A DNA stretch of 64,000 nt, from the NCBI RefSeq assembly GCF_024273195.1, contig NZ_JAMZCU010000001.1, positions 705,652 through 769,651 on the forward strand. The letters run 5' to 3'. Origin of the DNA: Devosia ureilytica (GTDB lineage Bacteria > Pseudomonadota > Alphaproteobacteria > Rhizobiales > Devosiaceae). This document shows, piece after piece, positions 54,465-63,400 of the stretch. Position numbers and translations under genes: made by a program. Under the pieces are notes generated by a model, which was given only the letters and a program-made list of their open reading frames with translations, was not told where the DNA came from and made no database searches. Position 1 is the stretch's first letter; each line of letters opens with the position of its first letter.

Positions 54465-54498
54465 AAAGGCCGGGCCAACGCCCGGCCTTTTGCTTTTT
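54465..54498 (+). terminator. Rho-independent terminator after rplI
   Basis: Stem AAAGGCCGGGC / GCCCGGCCTTT (11 bp, loop CAAC), then TGCTTTTT. It closes the rpsF-rpsR-rplI unit. In 54499-54685, before dnaB, two sequences close to a DnaA box (TTGTCCACA at 54574, GTGTTCACA at 54583) are visible. Confidence 0.9.
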
Positions 54499-54685
54499 GG
54501 GCTATAGTGCGGCCAGACTCAGTAACCGGAAGAGCGCGCGCCATTGCGCAAGACGGCGCGATCACATTCCCCGTTGTCCACAGTGTTCACAGGCAGGGTC
54601 AGGGAAACATTAACCCTGCCCCCACTAGCTCAAGACTCATGCGCAAATTGCATGGTTAAGAAAGGTTAACACCGCAGGAATATCC

Positions 54686-56170
54686 ATGGCCGAGATCGCA
54701 CGCCTCCACCCCGCCGAAGACAAGTCCTTTCGCGTCGCTCCGCACAATGTGGACGTGGAGCAGGCGCTATTGGGCGCGATCCTGATCAACAATGACGCCT
54801 TCTACCGCGTCGCCGATTTCCTGCTGCCCGAGCACTTCTACGAGCCGATCCACCGCGAGATTTTCGAGTTGGCCGGCAAGATCATCCGCGCCGGCAAGGC
54901 CGCGGAACCGGCGACGCTCAAGACCCACCTGCCCGAGCAATTGCTGCCCGACGTGACGATGATGCAATATCTCTCGCGTCTGGCGGCCGAGGCGACGACG
55001 GTCCTCAATGCGGGTGACTATGGCCAGGCCATCTATGACCTCGCCATTCGCCGCAATCTCATCTTGGTGGGCGAGGAAATGGTCTCGGTCGCCTATGAGG
55101 GCGAAATCGAGATGACGCCCAACAAGCAGATCGAAAAGGTCGAAAGCGAGCTGTTCCAGCTGGCCGAAAAAGGCCGCTATGACGGCGGTTTCCAGAATTT
55201 CTCCGCCGCGCTCAATGCCTCCATCCAGATGGCCGGCGAAGCCTTTCAGCGCGATGGGGGCCTGTCGGGCGTGGCCACCGACCTGCACGATCTCGACCGA
55301 CAGATGGGCGGGCTGCAGCGCTCCGACTTGATCATCCTTGCCGGCCGCCCCGCCATGGGCAAGACCTCGCTCGTCACCAACATCGCCTATAATGTCGCCA
55401 AGGCCTGGCGCGGCGATGTCACGCCGGACGGGCATACCAAATCGGTCAATGGCGGCATCGTGGGCTTTTTCAGCCTCGAAATGAGTTCCGAACAGCTCGC
55501 CACGCGTATTCTGGCCGAGCAGTCGGAGATTTCCTCCTCCGACATTCGCCGCGGCCGCATTCACGACAACCAGTTCGCCAAGCTGGTGGACGTGTCCAAT
55601 GTCATGAGCAAGGTGCCGCTTTATATCGATGATACCGGCGGTATTTCGGTGGCACAGTTGGCCGCTCGCGCCCGGCGCCTCAAGCGCCAGAAGGGGCTCG
55701 ACCTGCTGATTGTCGACTATTTGCAGCTTCTCTCGGGCTCATCGAAGGCCTCGAGCCAGAACCGCGTGCAGGAGTTGACCGAGATCACTACCACGCTCAA
55801 GGCCTTGGCCAAGGAGCTGGAGGTGCCGATCATCGCCCTCTCCCAGCTCTCCCGTCAGGTGGAATCGCGCGACGACAAACATCCGCAACTGGCCGACTTG
55901 CGCGAATCGGGGTCTATCGAGCAGGACGCGGACGTGGTTCTGTTCGTTTATCGCGAAGAATATTATCTCAAGAACAAGGAACCCAAAGAGGGTACGCCGG
56001 AGCATCTGACCTGGCAGGGCGAAATGGAAAAGGTGCATGGCAAGGCGGAAGTCATCATTGCCAAGCAGCGCCATGGCCCCACTGGCACGGTGCAGTTGAG
56101 CTTCGAGGCGCAATTTACCCGCTTTGGTAACCTTGCTCGGGCAGATTACCTGCCTGAACGCATGGAATAG
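54686..56170 (+). CDS. dnaB: Replicative DNA helicase
   Basis: 494 residues. The N-terminal domain starts PHNVDVEQALLGAILIN; Walker A is GRPAMGKTS (220-228); Walker B is LLIVDYLQLL; the C-terminal IALSQLSRQVESR and QHGPTG-like segment (KQRHGPTGTVQL) are DnaB signatures. It is the hexameric helicase of the replisome. alr follows 2 bases after its stop, so both share a transcript. Confidence 0.97.
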   Translation: MAEIARLHPAEDKSFRVAPHNVDVEQALLGAILINNDAFYRVADFLLPEHFYEPIHREIFELAGKIIRAGKAAEPATLKTHLPEQLLPDVTMMQYLSRLAAEATTVLNAGDYGQAIYDLAIRRNLILVGEEMVSVAYEGEIEMTPNKQIEKVESELFQLAEKGRYDGGFQNFSAALNASIQMAGEAFQRDGGLSGVATDLHDLDRQMGGLQRSDLIILAGRPAMGKTSLVTNIAYNVAKAWRGDVTPDGHTKSVNGGIVGFFSLEMSSEQLATRILAEQSEISSSDIRRGRIHDNQFAKLVDVSNVMSKVPLYIDDTGGISVAQLAARARRLKRQKGLDLLIVDYLQLLSGSSKASSQNRVQELTEITTTLKALAKELEVPIIALSQLSRQVESRDDKHPQLADLRESGSIEQDADVVLFVYREEYYLKNKEPKEGTPEHLTWQGEMEKVHGKAEVIIAKQRHGPTGTVQLSFEAQFTRFGNLARADYLPERME

Positions 56171-56172
56171 GC

Positions 56173-57300
56173 ATGGCGCTGACTTCGGGCCTTGGGGGCC
56201 AACTGAGTATTGATCTGGGGGCCCTGGCCCGCAACTGGCGCGCGCTTGACAAGGTGAGCGCGGGCGCGTTGACGGCTGCGGTGGTCAAGGCCGACGCTTA
56301 TGGCGTGGGCATCGACATGGCCAGCAAGGCTCTGCATGCCGGGGGTGCTCGCTTCTTTTTCGTAGCGACGCCTGACGAGGGCATGGCGGTGCGCGCGGCC
56401 CTGCCCGACGCACATATCTTCATCCTCTACGGTCTCTATCCGGGCGCGGCCAATCTCTACATTCGCCAGAACCTGATGCCGGTCCTCTCCTCGATGACCA
56501 TGCTGGAGGAATGGCTGGCCAAATGTGTCGAGCGCAACGAGGCCTATCCGTCCGCCTTCCATTTCGACACCGGCATCAATCGCCTCGGCTTCCGGCTCAA
56601 TGAGGCGGGTCTTGTGCGCGAGCACAGCGAAAAACTGGGTTACGCGCCCCAGATGATTATGAGCCACCTGGCTTGTGCCGATCAGCCGAACCACGAGAAA
56701 AACCGCACGCAACTGGCCCTTTTCGGGTCGGTGATGTCGCAGTTCCCGGGCATTCCCGCCTCGCTGGCCAATTCGGCAGCGCTGATGACCGGCCGCGATT
56801 ACCATTTCCAGATGGTGCGCCCCGGCATCGCGCTTTATGGCGGCCGGGCGGTCAATGGCCGCAAGAACCCGATGCAGCCGGTAGTCACCCTGCATGTCCC
56901 GATCCTGCAGGTCACCGAGGGCCGCACGGGCGAAACCGTGGGCTATGGCGCCGCCTATACGCTCAACCGCAATTCCAAACTTGCCGTGCTCGGCTATGGC
57001 TATGCCGATGGCTATCTGCGCTCCGCATCTGGCACCAATCAGCGTCCGGGCGGCAAGGTGTTCATTCGCGGCAAGCTCTGCCCGGTGGTCGGCAAGATTT
57101 CCATGGACCTGACAGTGGTGGACGTGACCGAACTCGGCTCCGACCTGCCCATGCCCGGCGAAGGCGCCGAAGTGCTCGGCCAGCACGTCGGCGTGGACGA
57201 CCAGGCTGATGCCGCCGGTACCATCGGCTATGAAATCCTCACCAGCCTCAAGGGCCGCTACAGCCGCAACTATGTCGGTGATGGCCGCCTGCCGGAATAA
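56173..57300 (+). CDS. alr: Alanine racemase
   Basis: 375 residues with PLP-binding Lys39 (AAVVKADAYGVG), the catalytic Tyr258 (VGYGAAYT) and GKISMDLTVVDVTEL. It makes D-alanine for peptidoglycan. It starts 2 bases after dnaB, as in many rhizobia. A perfect-looking TTATCCACG (DnaA-box-like) lies 3 bases after its stop. Confidence 0.95.
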   Translation: MALTSGLGGQLSIDLGALARNWRALDKVSAGALTAAVVKADAYGVGIDMASKALHAGGARFFFVATPDEGMAVRAALPDAHIFILYGLYPGAANLYIRQNLMPVLSSMTMLEEWLAKCVERNEAYPSAFHFDTGINRLGFRLNEAGLVREHSEKLGYAPQMIMSHLACADQPNHEKNRTQLALFGSVMSQFPGIPASLANSAALMTGRDYHFQMVRPGIALYGGRAVNGRKNPMQPVVTLHVPILQVTEGRTGETVGYGAAYTLNRNSKLAVLGYGYADGYLRSASGTNQRPGGKVFIRGKLCPVVGKISMDLTVVDVTELGSDLPMPGEGAEVLGQHVGVDDQADAAGTIGYEILTSLKGRYSRNYVGDGRLPE

Positions 57301-57749
57301 ACTTATCCACGGCTCCAAAACCGCCCTCATACTCCAGCGGTCTCCGCACATGCTGCGCGGTCGCGACGAACGGTCGGTGCGGGGGCGACGGATGGTCATG
57401 GGGTCGCCCATGTTCCTTCGGTATTTGGATGATCCGGGACCGATCTGATCCCCCGGTCTGGGAGCGCAGCTTCCGCGTTTGGCACGGGATGTAGCCACGG
57501 ACGGTCCAACCCGAAGAGTCTCCGTCAGTCTGGGGCGAGGTTTTCCTCACCTTCTACTTTTGCCGGACGACCGGCACCGAGGCGAAGCTCGCCCCAGACC
57601 GTAGCATCTCGTTGCGGTGTCCTGATCAAACCTGCGGACCTCACGGTCGCGCAGCGCCTGAACGCGCCTCGCCTAATGTTCCCATTTCGTTCTTGCCCAG
57701 TCCGCTGGCAAGCTGTTACGCTCACGCCGGCTCACTTCCCGGATTCGAT
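57301..57749. other. 449-base intergenic region with a long inverted repeat at 57528-57599
   Basis: I see no gene here. A 12-bp perfect inverted repeat (GTCTGGGGCGAG at 57528-57539, CTCGCCCCAGAC at 57588-57599) frames 48 bases that contain a small GAGG-TTTT-CCTC hairpin. It looks like a dispersed intergenic element, not a terminator. The only other feature is the DnaA-box-like site at 57303-57311. Confidence 0.5.
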
Positions 57750-58304
57750 TTGTCCAGTTCCCTGCCCCTCTATGCCATTCTGCTGCGTGCCATTGGCCCG
57801 GTGACACACAAGTTGATGCGCATGGAACAATGGCGCGCGGCGTCATCGACGGCCGGATTCGTGGCGCCGGAGACCCTGGTCAATACGGGCAATATGCTTG
57901 CTGGGTTCGACGGCGACGCCACAGCGGCGCGCAACGCTATGGAGCCAGTGCTGCGCGGATTTGGGCTGGGTGAAAACGTGGCGGTCATCGTCAGAACGCC
58001 TGCCCAGCTGCGCAAGCTGCTCAAGGCTGACCCGATTGCCGAGGCCGCCGCGCAACGGCCGTCCCAGACCGGCGTCTACTTCTTCGCTGCGGCCAAACCC
58101 GATTTCGGCTGGATCTCCGACCATGACGGACCAGAACTCATCCACGTCGTCGCCGATCATCTGGTCGTGGATTTCTCGCAGGACGTTGCCCAGTCCGGCA
58201 GGCTGATCCGAAAGATCGACAAGCTCTGCGGTCTCAACACCTCGCGAAACTGGAACACGACACGCAAACTGGCCGAACGCGCCAGCCAGCGGGAGAAGGA
58301 ATAA
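57750..58304 (+). CDS. DUF1697-family protein
   Basis: 184 residues if TTG 57750 is the start, the normal family length; the frame is open further upstream to 57612 but those residues look unlike the family. The core is LYAILLRAIGPVTHKLMRMEQ and the LVNTGNMLAGFDGDATAARNAMEPVL segment, matching the R-G-I-N / L-Q-S-G-N pattern of DUF1697 in weakened form. Function unknown. It ends 2 bases before radA. Confidence 0.7.
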   Translation: MSSSLPLYAILLRAIGPVTHKLMRMEQWRAASSTAGFVAPETLVNTGNMLAGFDGDATAARNAMEPVLRGFGLGENVAVIVRTPAQLRKLLKADPIAEAAAQRPSQTGVYFFAAAKPDFGWISDHDGPELIHVVADHLVVDFSQDVAQSGRLIRKIDKLCGLNTSRNWNTTRKLAERASQREKE

Positions 58305-58306
58305 GC

Positions 58307-59713
58307 ATGGCCAAGACTCGCTCCAATTTCGTCTGCCAGTCCTGCGGCGCGGTCACCACCCGCTGGCAGGGGCGGTGTGACGCCTGCGGCGAGTGGAACA
58401 CCATCGTCGAAGAATTGGTGGATTCAGGTGTCGGCGCCGGCCCCAAGGCCGCCAAGTCCAACGGGCGTCCCACCAATCTCGTGCCCCTCTCCGGCGAAAC
58501 CGAAAGCGCAGCCCGGATCATTACCGGCATGGCCGAGCTTGACCGGGTCACCGGCGGCGGCTTCGTCAAGGGCTCTGCCTTGCTGGTTGGCGGCGACCCG
58601 GGTATCGGCAAATCCACGCTGTTGCTGCAATCGGCGGCGGCACTGGCCCATAAGGGCAAGCGGGTCATCTATGTCTCGGGCGAGGAGGCCGTGGCTCAAG
58701 TGCGCCTGCGCGCCCAGCGGCTCGGGCTGGGTGAGGCCGATGTTCTGCTGGCGGCCGAAACCAATGTCGAAATCATCCTGGCGACGCTGGAAAACGGGCA
58801 GCCGCCCGATCTCGTCATTATCGATTCCATCCAGACTCTGTGGACCGACCGCGTCGATTCCGCTCCCGGAACAGTGACACAGGTGCGCACATCGGCGCAG
58901 GCGCTGACACGCTTTGCCAAAAAGAGTGGCGCGGCGGTCGTGCTCGTTGGCCATGTGACCAAGGACGGACAGATTGCTGGCCCGCGCGTCGTTGAGCATA
59001 TGGTCGATGCGGTGCTCTATTTCGAGGGCGACTCGAGCCACACCTTCCGCATCCTGCGCGGGGTGAAGAACCGTTATGGCGCCACCGACGAGATTGGCGT
59101 CTTCGCCATGACCGAGCGCGGGCTGGAGCAGGTGGCCAATCCGTCGGCTCTGTTCCTCGATCAGCGCGACAAGGACGCCGCCGGCTCCGCTGTCTTTGCC
59201 GGCATGGAAGGCACCCGGCCGCTGCTGATTGAAATCCAGGCGCTGGTCGCCCCCTCCCCGCTCGGCACACCGCGCCGCGCCGTGGTGGGTTGGGACAGTT
59301 CGCGCCTCTCCATGGTTCTGGCCGTGCTCGAAACCCGCTGTGGCGTCCGCATCGGGGCCAATGACATCTATCTCAATGTTGCGGGCGGGTTGAAGATCAA
59401 CGAGCCGGCTGCCGACCTGGCGGTTGCCGCAGCGCTGATTTCGTCGCTGACCGGATCGCCCCTGCCCGCCGACGCTGTCTACTTTGGCGAAATCTCGCTC
59501 GCGGGTGGCGTGCGCCCCGTTGTCCATGGCGCCCTGCGGCTGCGCGAGGCGCAAAAGCTCGGGTTTGGCTCGGTGGTGACGGGCAAGCTGGGCAGCGCCG
59601 ACCGGAACTCGGGCCTTGATGTCACAGAATATGCGCTATTGAGCGACATGGTCAGCCGCATCGCCGCTCAGGGCAAGCGGGCCATGCCCGAGCCGGAGCC
59701 TGAAGGATGGTAA
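58307..59713 (+). CDS. radA: DNA repair protein RadA
   Basis: 468 residues. The N-terminal zinc finger (CQSCGAVTTRWQGRCDACGEW), Walker A GGDPGIGKSTLLLQ, the RadA-specific KNRYG motif (GVKNRYGATDEIGVF) and a C-terminal Lon-protease-like domain are all present. It is a branch-migration helicase acting with RecA in recombinational repair. It follows DUF1697 after 2 bases. Confidence 0.97.
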   Translation: MAKTRSNFVCQSCGAVTTRWQGRCDACGEWNTIVEELVDSGVGAGPKAAKSNGRPTNLVPLSGETESAARIITGMAELDRVTGGGFVKGSALLVGGDPGIGKSTLLLQSAAALAHKGKRVIYVSGEEAVAQVRLRAQRLGLGEADVLLAAETNVEIILATLENGQPPDLVIIDSIQTLWTDRVDSAPGTVTQVRTSAQALTRFAKKSGAAVVLVGHVTKDGQIAGPRVVEHMVDAVLYFEGDSSHTFRILRGVKNRYGATDEIGVFAMTERGLEQVANPSALFLDQRDKDAAGSAVFAGMEGTRPLLIEIQALVAPSPLGTPRRAVVGWDSSRLSMVLAVLETRCGVRIGANDIYLNVAGGLKINEPAADLAVAAALISSLTGSPLPADAVYFGEISLAGGVRPVVHGALRLREAQKLGFGSVVTGKLGSADRNSGLDVTEYALLSDMVSRIAAQGKRAMPEPEPEGW

Positions 59714-59830
59714 ACGGACCCTTTCCGGGGAGATCGCTTCCCGTAGCCACTGCTAGGCTTGGCACAGCGCGCCAAAGCCGCTAAAGCTCCACCAAAAGGC
59801 CGGAACGGCAAGACAACAGGGCAAAAACAT

Positions 59831-60463
59831 ATGCTGACTGCGTTCGACGTTGGTGTGGGTGTGCTGGTGCTGATTTCGGCAATCCTGGCCACCGCGCGAG
59901 GACTGACCCGCGAGGTGCTTTCTCTGGCGACCTGGGCCGGCTCCGCTGCCATTGCCGTCTATATGTGGCAGTACCACCCCGACATTGCGCGGCAGTATAT
60001 TGCCGAGCCCGTCGTTGCCGATATCGCGACGGTGGTCGTGACCTTCATCGTCGCGCTCATCGTTTTGCACCTGCTCACCATGCGCATTGCCGATTTTGTG
60101 GTCGACAGCCGCATCGGGCCGATAGACCGTACGCTGGGTTTTGTCTTCGGCGTGCTGCGCGGCGTGCTCATCGCCATCGTCGTGACGATTTTTGGCCTGT
60201 GGTTGCTCCCGAACAATCTGCCTGACTGGGCCGACAACGCCCAGTCGCTGCCCTATCTGCGCGATATGGGCAACACCTTGATTTCCATGTTGCCTGAAGG
60301 ACTTGAGCAGCAGGTAACCGATATTCTTCAGGGTGGCGGCGCCAACCTGACCGAGGACCCGCAGGCTCCGGTTGCCCCGCTTGAAGGCGGCGCAGGCGAT
60401 CCCGATGTGGACGGCACGGTCGATCCCACCGATCCGGTGACCGACCCGGCGCCAGAGGCCTGA
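59831..60463 (+). CDS. cvpA: CvpA-family membrane protein
   Basis: 210 residues from ATG 59831. Four membrane segments include FDVGVGVLVLISAILATARG and VVTFIVALIVLHLLTMRIADFVVDSRIGPIDRTLGFVFGVLRG. The last 60 residues are acidic and soluble (ANLTEDPQAPVAPLEGG). CvpA is linked to colicin V export and purF in E. coli, and the cvpA-purF order is kept here. The exact role is unknown. Confidence 0.88.
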   Translation: MLTAFDVGVGVLVLISAILATARGLTREVLSLATWAGSAAIAVYMWQYHPDIARQYIAEPVVADIATVVVTFIVALIVLHLLTMRIADFVVDSRIGPIDRTLGFVFGVLRGVLIAIVVTIFGLWLLPNNLPDWADNAQSLPYLRDMGNTLISMLPEGLEQQVTDILQGGGANLTEDPQAPVAPLEGGAGDPDVDGTVDPTDPVTDPAPEA

Positions 60464-60567
60464 TCGATAACAACGGCGGAACGCGCACCCGCCGCACATC
60501 TGCTGGTCGCACATGTCATTGGTGACCGGCAGCAAATTGCGCTATTGGCAAGCGACCTGTTTTTCGC

Positions 60568-62070
60568 ATGGAGAGCCTGGTGACCCATTGGAACGATGAC
60601 GATTTCGATCTCAATGGAGACACGCTGCACGAAGAGTGTGGCGTGTTCGGCATTTTGGGGCACGACGATGCCTCGACCCTGACCGCGCTCGGGCTGCACG
60701 CCCTGCAGCACCGCGGCCAGGAAGCGGCGGGTATCGTCAGCTTCGATGGGCGCCAGTTCTACCAGGAAAAGCGCATGGGCCTGGTGGGCGACCACTATAC
60801 CGATCCGGCTGTCCTGGCGAAGCTCCCCGGCAGCATTGCCATTGGTCACACCCGCTATTCCACAACCGGCGAAGTGGCGCTGCGCAACGTGCAGCCGCTG
60901 TTCGCCGAGTTGGAAGTGGGCGGCATCGCCATTGCCCACAATGGCAACTTCACCAATGGCTTGACGTTGCGCCGCCAGATCATCGCGACCGGCGCCATCT
61001 GCCAGTCGACCTCGGACAGCGAAGTGGTGTTGCATCTGATCGCCCGCTCGCGCCACTCATCGAGCACGGACCGTTTCATCGACGCCATCCGACAGATGGA
61101 AGGCGGCTATGCCATGTTGGCCATGACGCGCACCAAGCTGATTGCAGCGCGCGACCCGGTGGGTATTCGTCCGCTGGTGATGGGTGACCTTGATGGCAAG
61201 CCGATCTTTTGTTCGGAAACCTGCGCCCTCGACATTGTCGGCGCCAAATATGTCCGCGACGTCGAGAACGGCGAAGTCATCATTTGCGAGCTTCAGCCCG
61301 ATGGCTCGATCACAATTGATGCGCGCAAACCCGCCCGCCCCGTACCGGAGCGGCCGTGTCTGTTCGAATATGTCTATTTCGCCCGCCCCGACAGCTCCGT
61401 TTCGGGCCGCAGTGTTTATACCGCGCGCAAGAACATGGGCATCAATCTCGCCAAAGAGGCGCCGGTCGAGGCTGATGTGGTGGTGCCTGTTCCCGACGGC
61501 GGCACCCCGGCTGCAATCGGCTTTGCCCAGCAGAGCGGCATTCCCTTCGAATTGGGCATTATCCGCAACCACTATGTGGGCCGCACGTTCATTGAGCCCA
61601 CGCAGTCCATACGCGCCTTTGGCGTACGCCTCAAGCATTCGGCCAATCGCGCTGAAATCGCGGGCAAGCGTGTGGTGCTGATCGATGATTCCATCGTGCG
61701 CGGCACCACCTCGATCAAGATCATCCAGATGATCCGCGATGCCGGCGCGACCGAAGTGCATATCCGTGTCGCCAGCCCGATGATTTTCCATTCGGACTAT
61801 TACGGCATCGACACGCCCGACCCCGACAAGCTGCTGGCCAATCAATATGGCGATATCGACGCCATGTGCCGCTATATAGGGGCGGATTCGCTGCAGTTCC
61901 TCTCCATCGACGGGCTGTACCAGGCCGTGGGCGGCAAGAAACGCGATCCCAAGGCCCCGCAGTTTACCGACCACTATTTTACGGGCGACTATCCGACGCA
62001 GTTGACCGATCTGCACGGCCGGACCATGACCGACCCCAAGCAGGTTTCGCTGCTCAAGGAAGCGGGTTAA
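60568..62070 (+). CDS. purF: Amidophosphoribosyltransferase
   Basis: 500 residues if ATG 60568 is used; a GTG at 60580 with GGAG just upstream is an alternative. An N-terminal propeptide of about 23 residues precedes the catalytic Cys24 (EECGVFGILGHDD), so self-cleavage is expected. The phosphoribosyltransferase site is VVLIDDSIVRGTTS. It makes phosphoribosylamine from PRPP and glutamine, the first purine step. Its TAA overlaps the ATG of the SDR gene by one base. Confidence 0.96.
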   Translation: MESLVTHWNDDDFDLNGDTLHEECGVFGILGHDDASTLTALGLHALQHRGQEAAGIVSFDGRQFYQEKRMGLVGDHYTDPAVLAKLPGSIAIGHTRYSTTGEVALRNVQPLFAELEVGGIAIAHNGNFTNGLTLRRQIIATGAICQSTSDSEVVLHLIARSRHSSSTDRFIDAIRQMEGGYAMLAMTRTKLIAARDPVGIRPLVMGDLDGKPIFCSETCALDIVGAKYVRDVENGEVIICELQPDGSITIDARKPARPVPERPCLFEYVYFARPDSSVSGRSVYTARKNMGINLAKEAPVEADVVVPVPDGGTPAAIGFAQQSGIPFELGIIRNHYVGRTFIEPTQSIRAFGVRLKHSANRAEIAGKRVVLIDDSIVRGTTSIKIIQMIRDAGATEVHIRVASPMIFHSDYYGIDTPDPDKLLANQYGDIDAMCRYIGADSLQFLSIDGLYQAVGGKKRDPKAPQFTDHYFTGDYPTQLTDLHGRTMTDPKQVSLLKEAG

Positions 62071-62804
62071 TGACCGACAATTCTGAACTGGCCGGCAAGG
62101 TCGTCCTGATCACCGGCGCCTCGCGCGGCATTGGCTATGCTGCCGGCATCGAAGCTGCGCAGCGCGGCGCCCATGTGATTGCGGTGGCACGCACGGTGGG
62201 CGGCCTCGAAGAGCTCGACGACGCCATTCAGGCGATTGGCGGATCAACGACGCTTGTGCCGCTCGACCTGCGCGATGGAGATGCCATCGACCGTCTCGGC
62301 GCGGCGATCTTCGAGCGCTGGGGACATCTCGACGGCCTGGTTGCCAATGCCGGGCAATTGGGCGTTTTGAGCCCGGTCGCCCACATCAAGCCCGACGATT
62401 TCGACAAGGTGCTGGCGGTCAATGTGACTGCCAATTATCGCCTGCTCCGCTCGCTCGACCTTTTACTGCGCCAGTCAGACGCGGGGCGTGCCGTCTTCGT
62501 GTCTTCCGGTGCCGCCCGCTCGGCACGCCCGTTCTGGGGACTGTATGCCGCCAGCAAGGCAGCCCTCGACGCGCTGGTCAAATCCTATGCCGGCGAAATC
62601 GAGACCACCAAGGTCCGCGCCAATGTTTTCTACCCGGGCGTTGTCCGCACCGCCATGCGCGCCAAGGCCATGCCGGGTGAGGACCCCAACACGCTGCCCA
62701 CACCGACCGAAGTCGCGCCCAAGCTGATCGACCTGCTCAGCCCCGCGCTGGCCGAGAATGGTCGTCTGTTCGACGTGGGCACCGGCGTTTTTGAAGACAT
62801 CTGA
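62070..62804 (+). CDS. Short-chain dehydrogenase of the purF operon
   Basis: 244 residues. The cofactor motif TGASRGIGYAAG, NAGQLG, Ser in VFVSSGAA and Tyr-x3-Lys in GLYAASKAALD are complete. The C-terminal EVAPKLIDLLSPALAENG is the usual ending of a conserved rhizobial SDR found beside purF. The substrate is unknown. It is translationally coupled to purF (TAATG) and followed by the GNAT gene after 2 bases. Confidence 0.9.
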   Translation: MTDNSELAGKVVLITGASRGIGYAAGIEAAQRGAHVIAVARTVGGLEELDDAIQAIGGSTTLVPLDLRDGDAIDRLGAAIFERWGHLDGLVANAGQLGVLSPVAHIKPDDFDKVLAVNVTANYRLLRSLDLLLRQSDAGRAVFVSSGAARSARPFWGLYAASKAALDALVKSYAGEIETTKVRANVFYPGVVRTAMRAKAMPGEDPNTLPTPTEVAPKLIDLLSPALAENGRLFDVGTGVFEDI

Positions 62805-62806
62805 GC

Positions 62807-63400
62807 GTGCTCACCCTCCGCCCCTACGCCCCTGCCGATCTCGATGCGCTTTATGCCATCTGCCTGCAGACGGCGGACGCGGGCAAGGATGCAACTGCGC
62901 TGCACAATGATCCGCAGCTGGTCGGCCACATCTACTCGGCGCCCTATGGTGTGCTTGAGCCAGGCAATGTCTTCGTGGCTGAAGATGACGAGGGCGTCGC
63001 GGGCTATGTGGTGGGCACCTATGACACCAGCGCCTTCATAGACCGGCTGGAGCACGAATGGTGGCCGGCCTTGCGCCAGCGCTATGCAGGTGCCGCCGGC
63101 CTGACCGCTGCCGATCAGCAGCGGGTCGACAGCATCATGAAGCCCGGCCATCCGCCAGCGGACCTCGTGGCCAGCTATCCCGCCCACATCCACATGAACC
63201 TCTTGCCGCGCCTGCGGGGGCAGCGCGTCGGGACTCGCCTCCTCGATCTCTGGATCGCACAGGCCAAGGCCAATGGCGTCTCGGGCATCCATCTGGGGGC
63301 GAGCGCCAGCAATACCGGCGGCATCGCGTTCTGGACCCGCTCCGGCTTCACACCGTGGCGCAAAGAACCGGGCGTCGTCTGGTTCGGGATGCGCCTTTAG
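62807..63400 (+). CDS. GNAT-family N-acetyltransferase
   Basis: 197 residues from GTG 62807, 2 bases after the SDR stop. The opening LTLRPYAPADLDALYAICLQTADAG and the acetyl-CoA-binding RLRGQRVGTRLLDLW, with GIHLGASASNTGGIAFWTRSGF, are clear. The central helix region (residues 80-120) resembles the acetyltransferase part of O-GlcNAcase-like proteins. Substrate unknown. Its stop overlaps that of the convergent CBS protein. Confidence 0.85.
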   Translation: MLTLRPYAPADLDALYAICLQTADAGKDATALHNDPQLVGHIYSAPYGVLEPGNVFVAEDDEGVAGYVVGTYDTSAFIDRLEHEWWPALRQRYAGAAGLTAADQQRVDSIMKPGHPPADLVASYPAHIHMNLLPRLRGQRVGTRLLDLWIAQAKANGVSGIHLGASASNTGGIAFWTRSGFTPWRKEPGVVWFGMRL

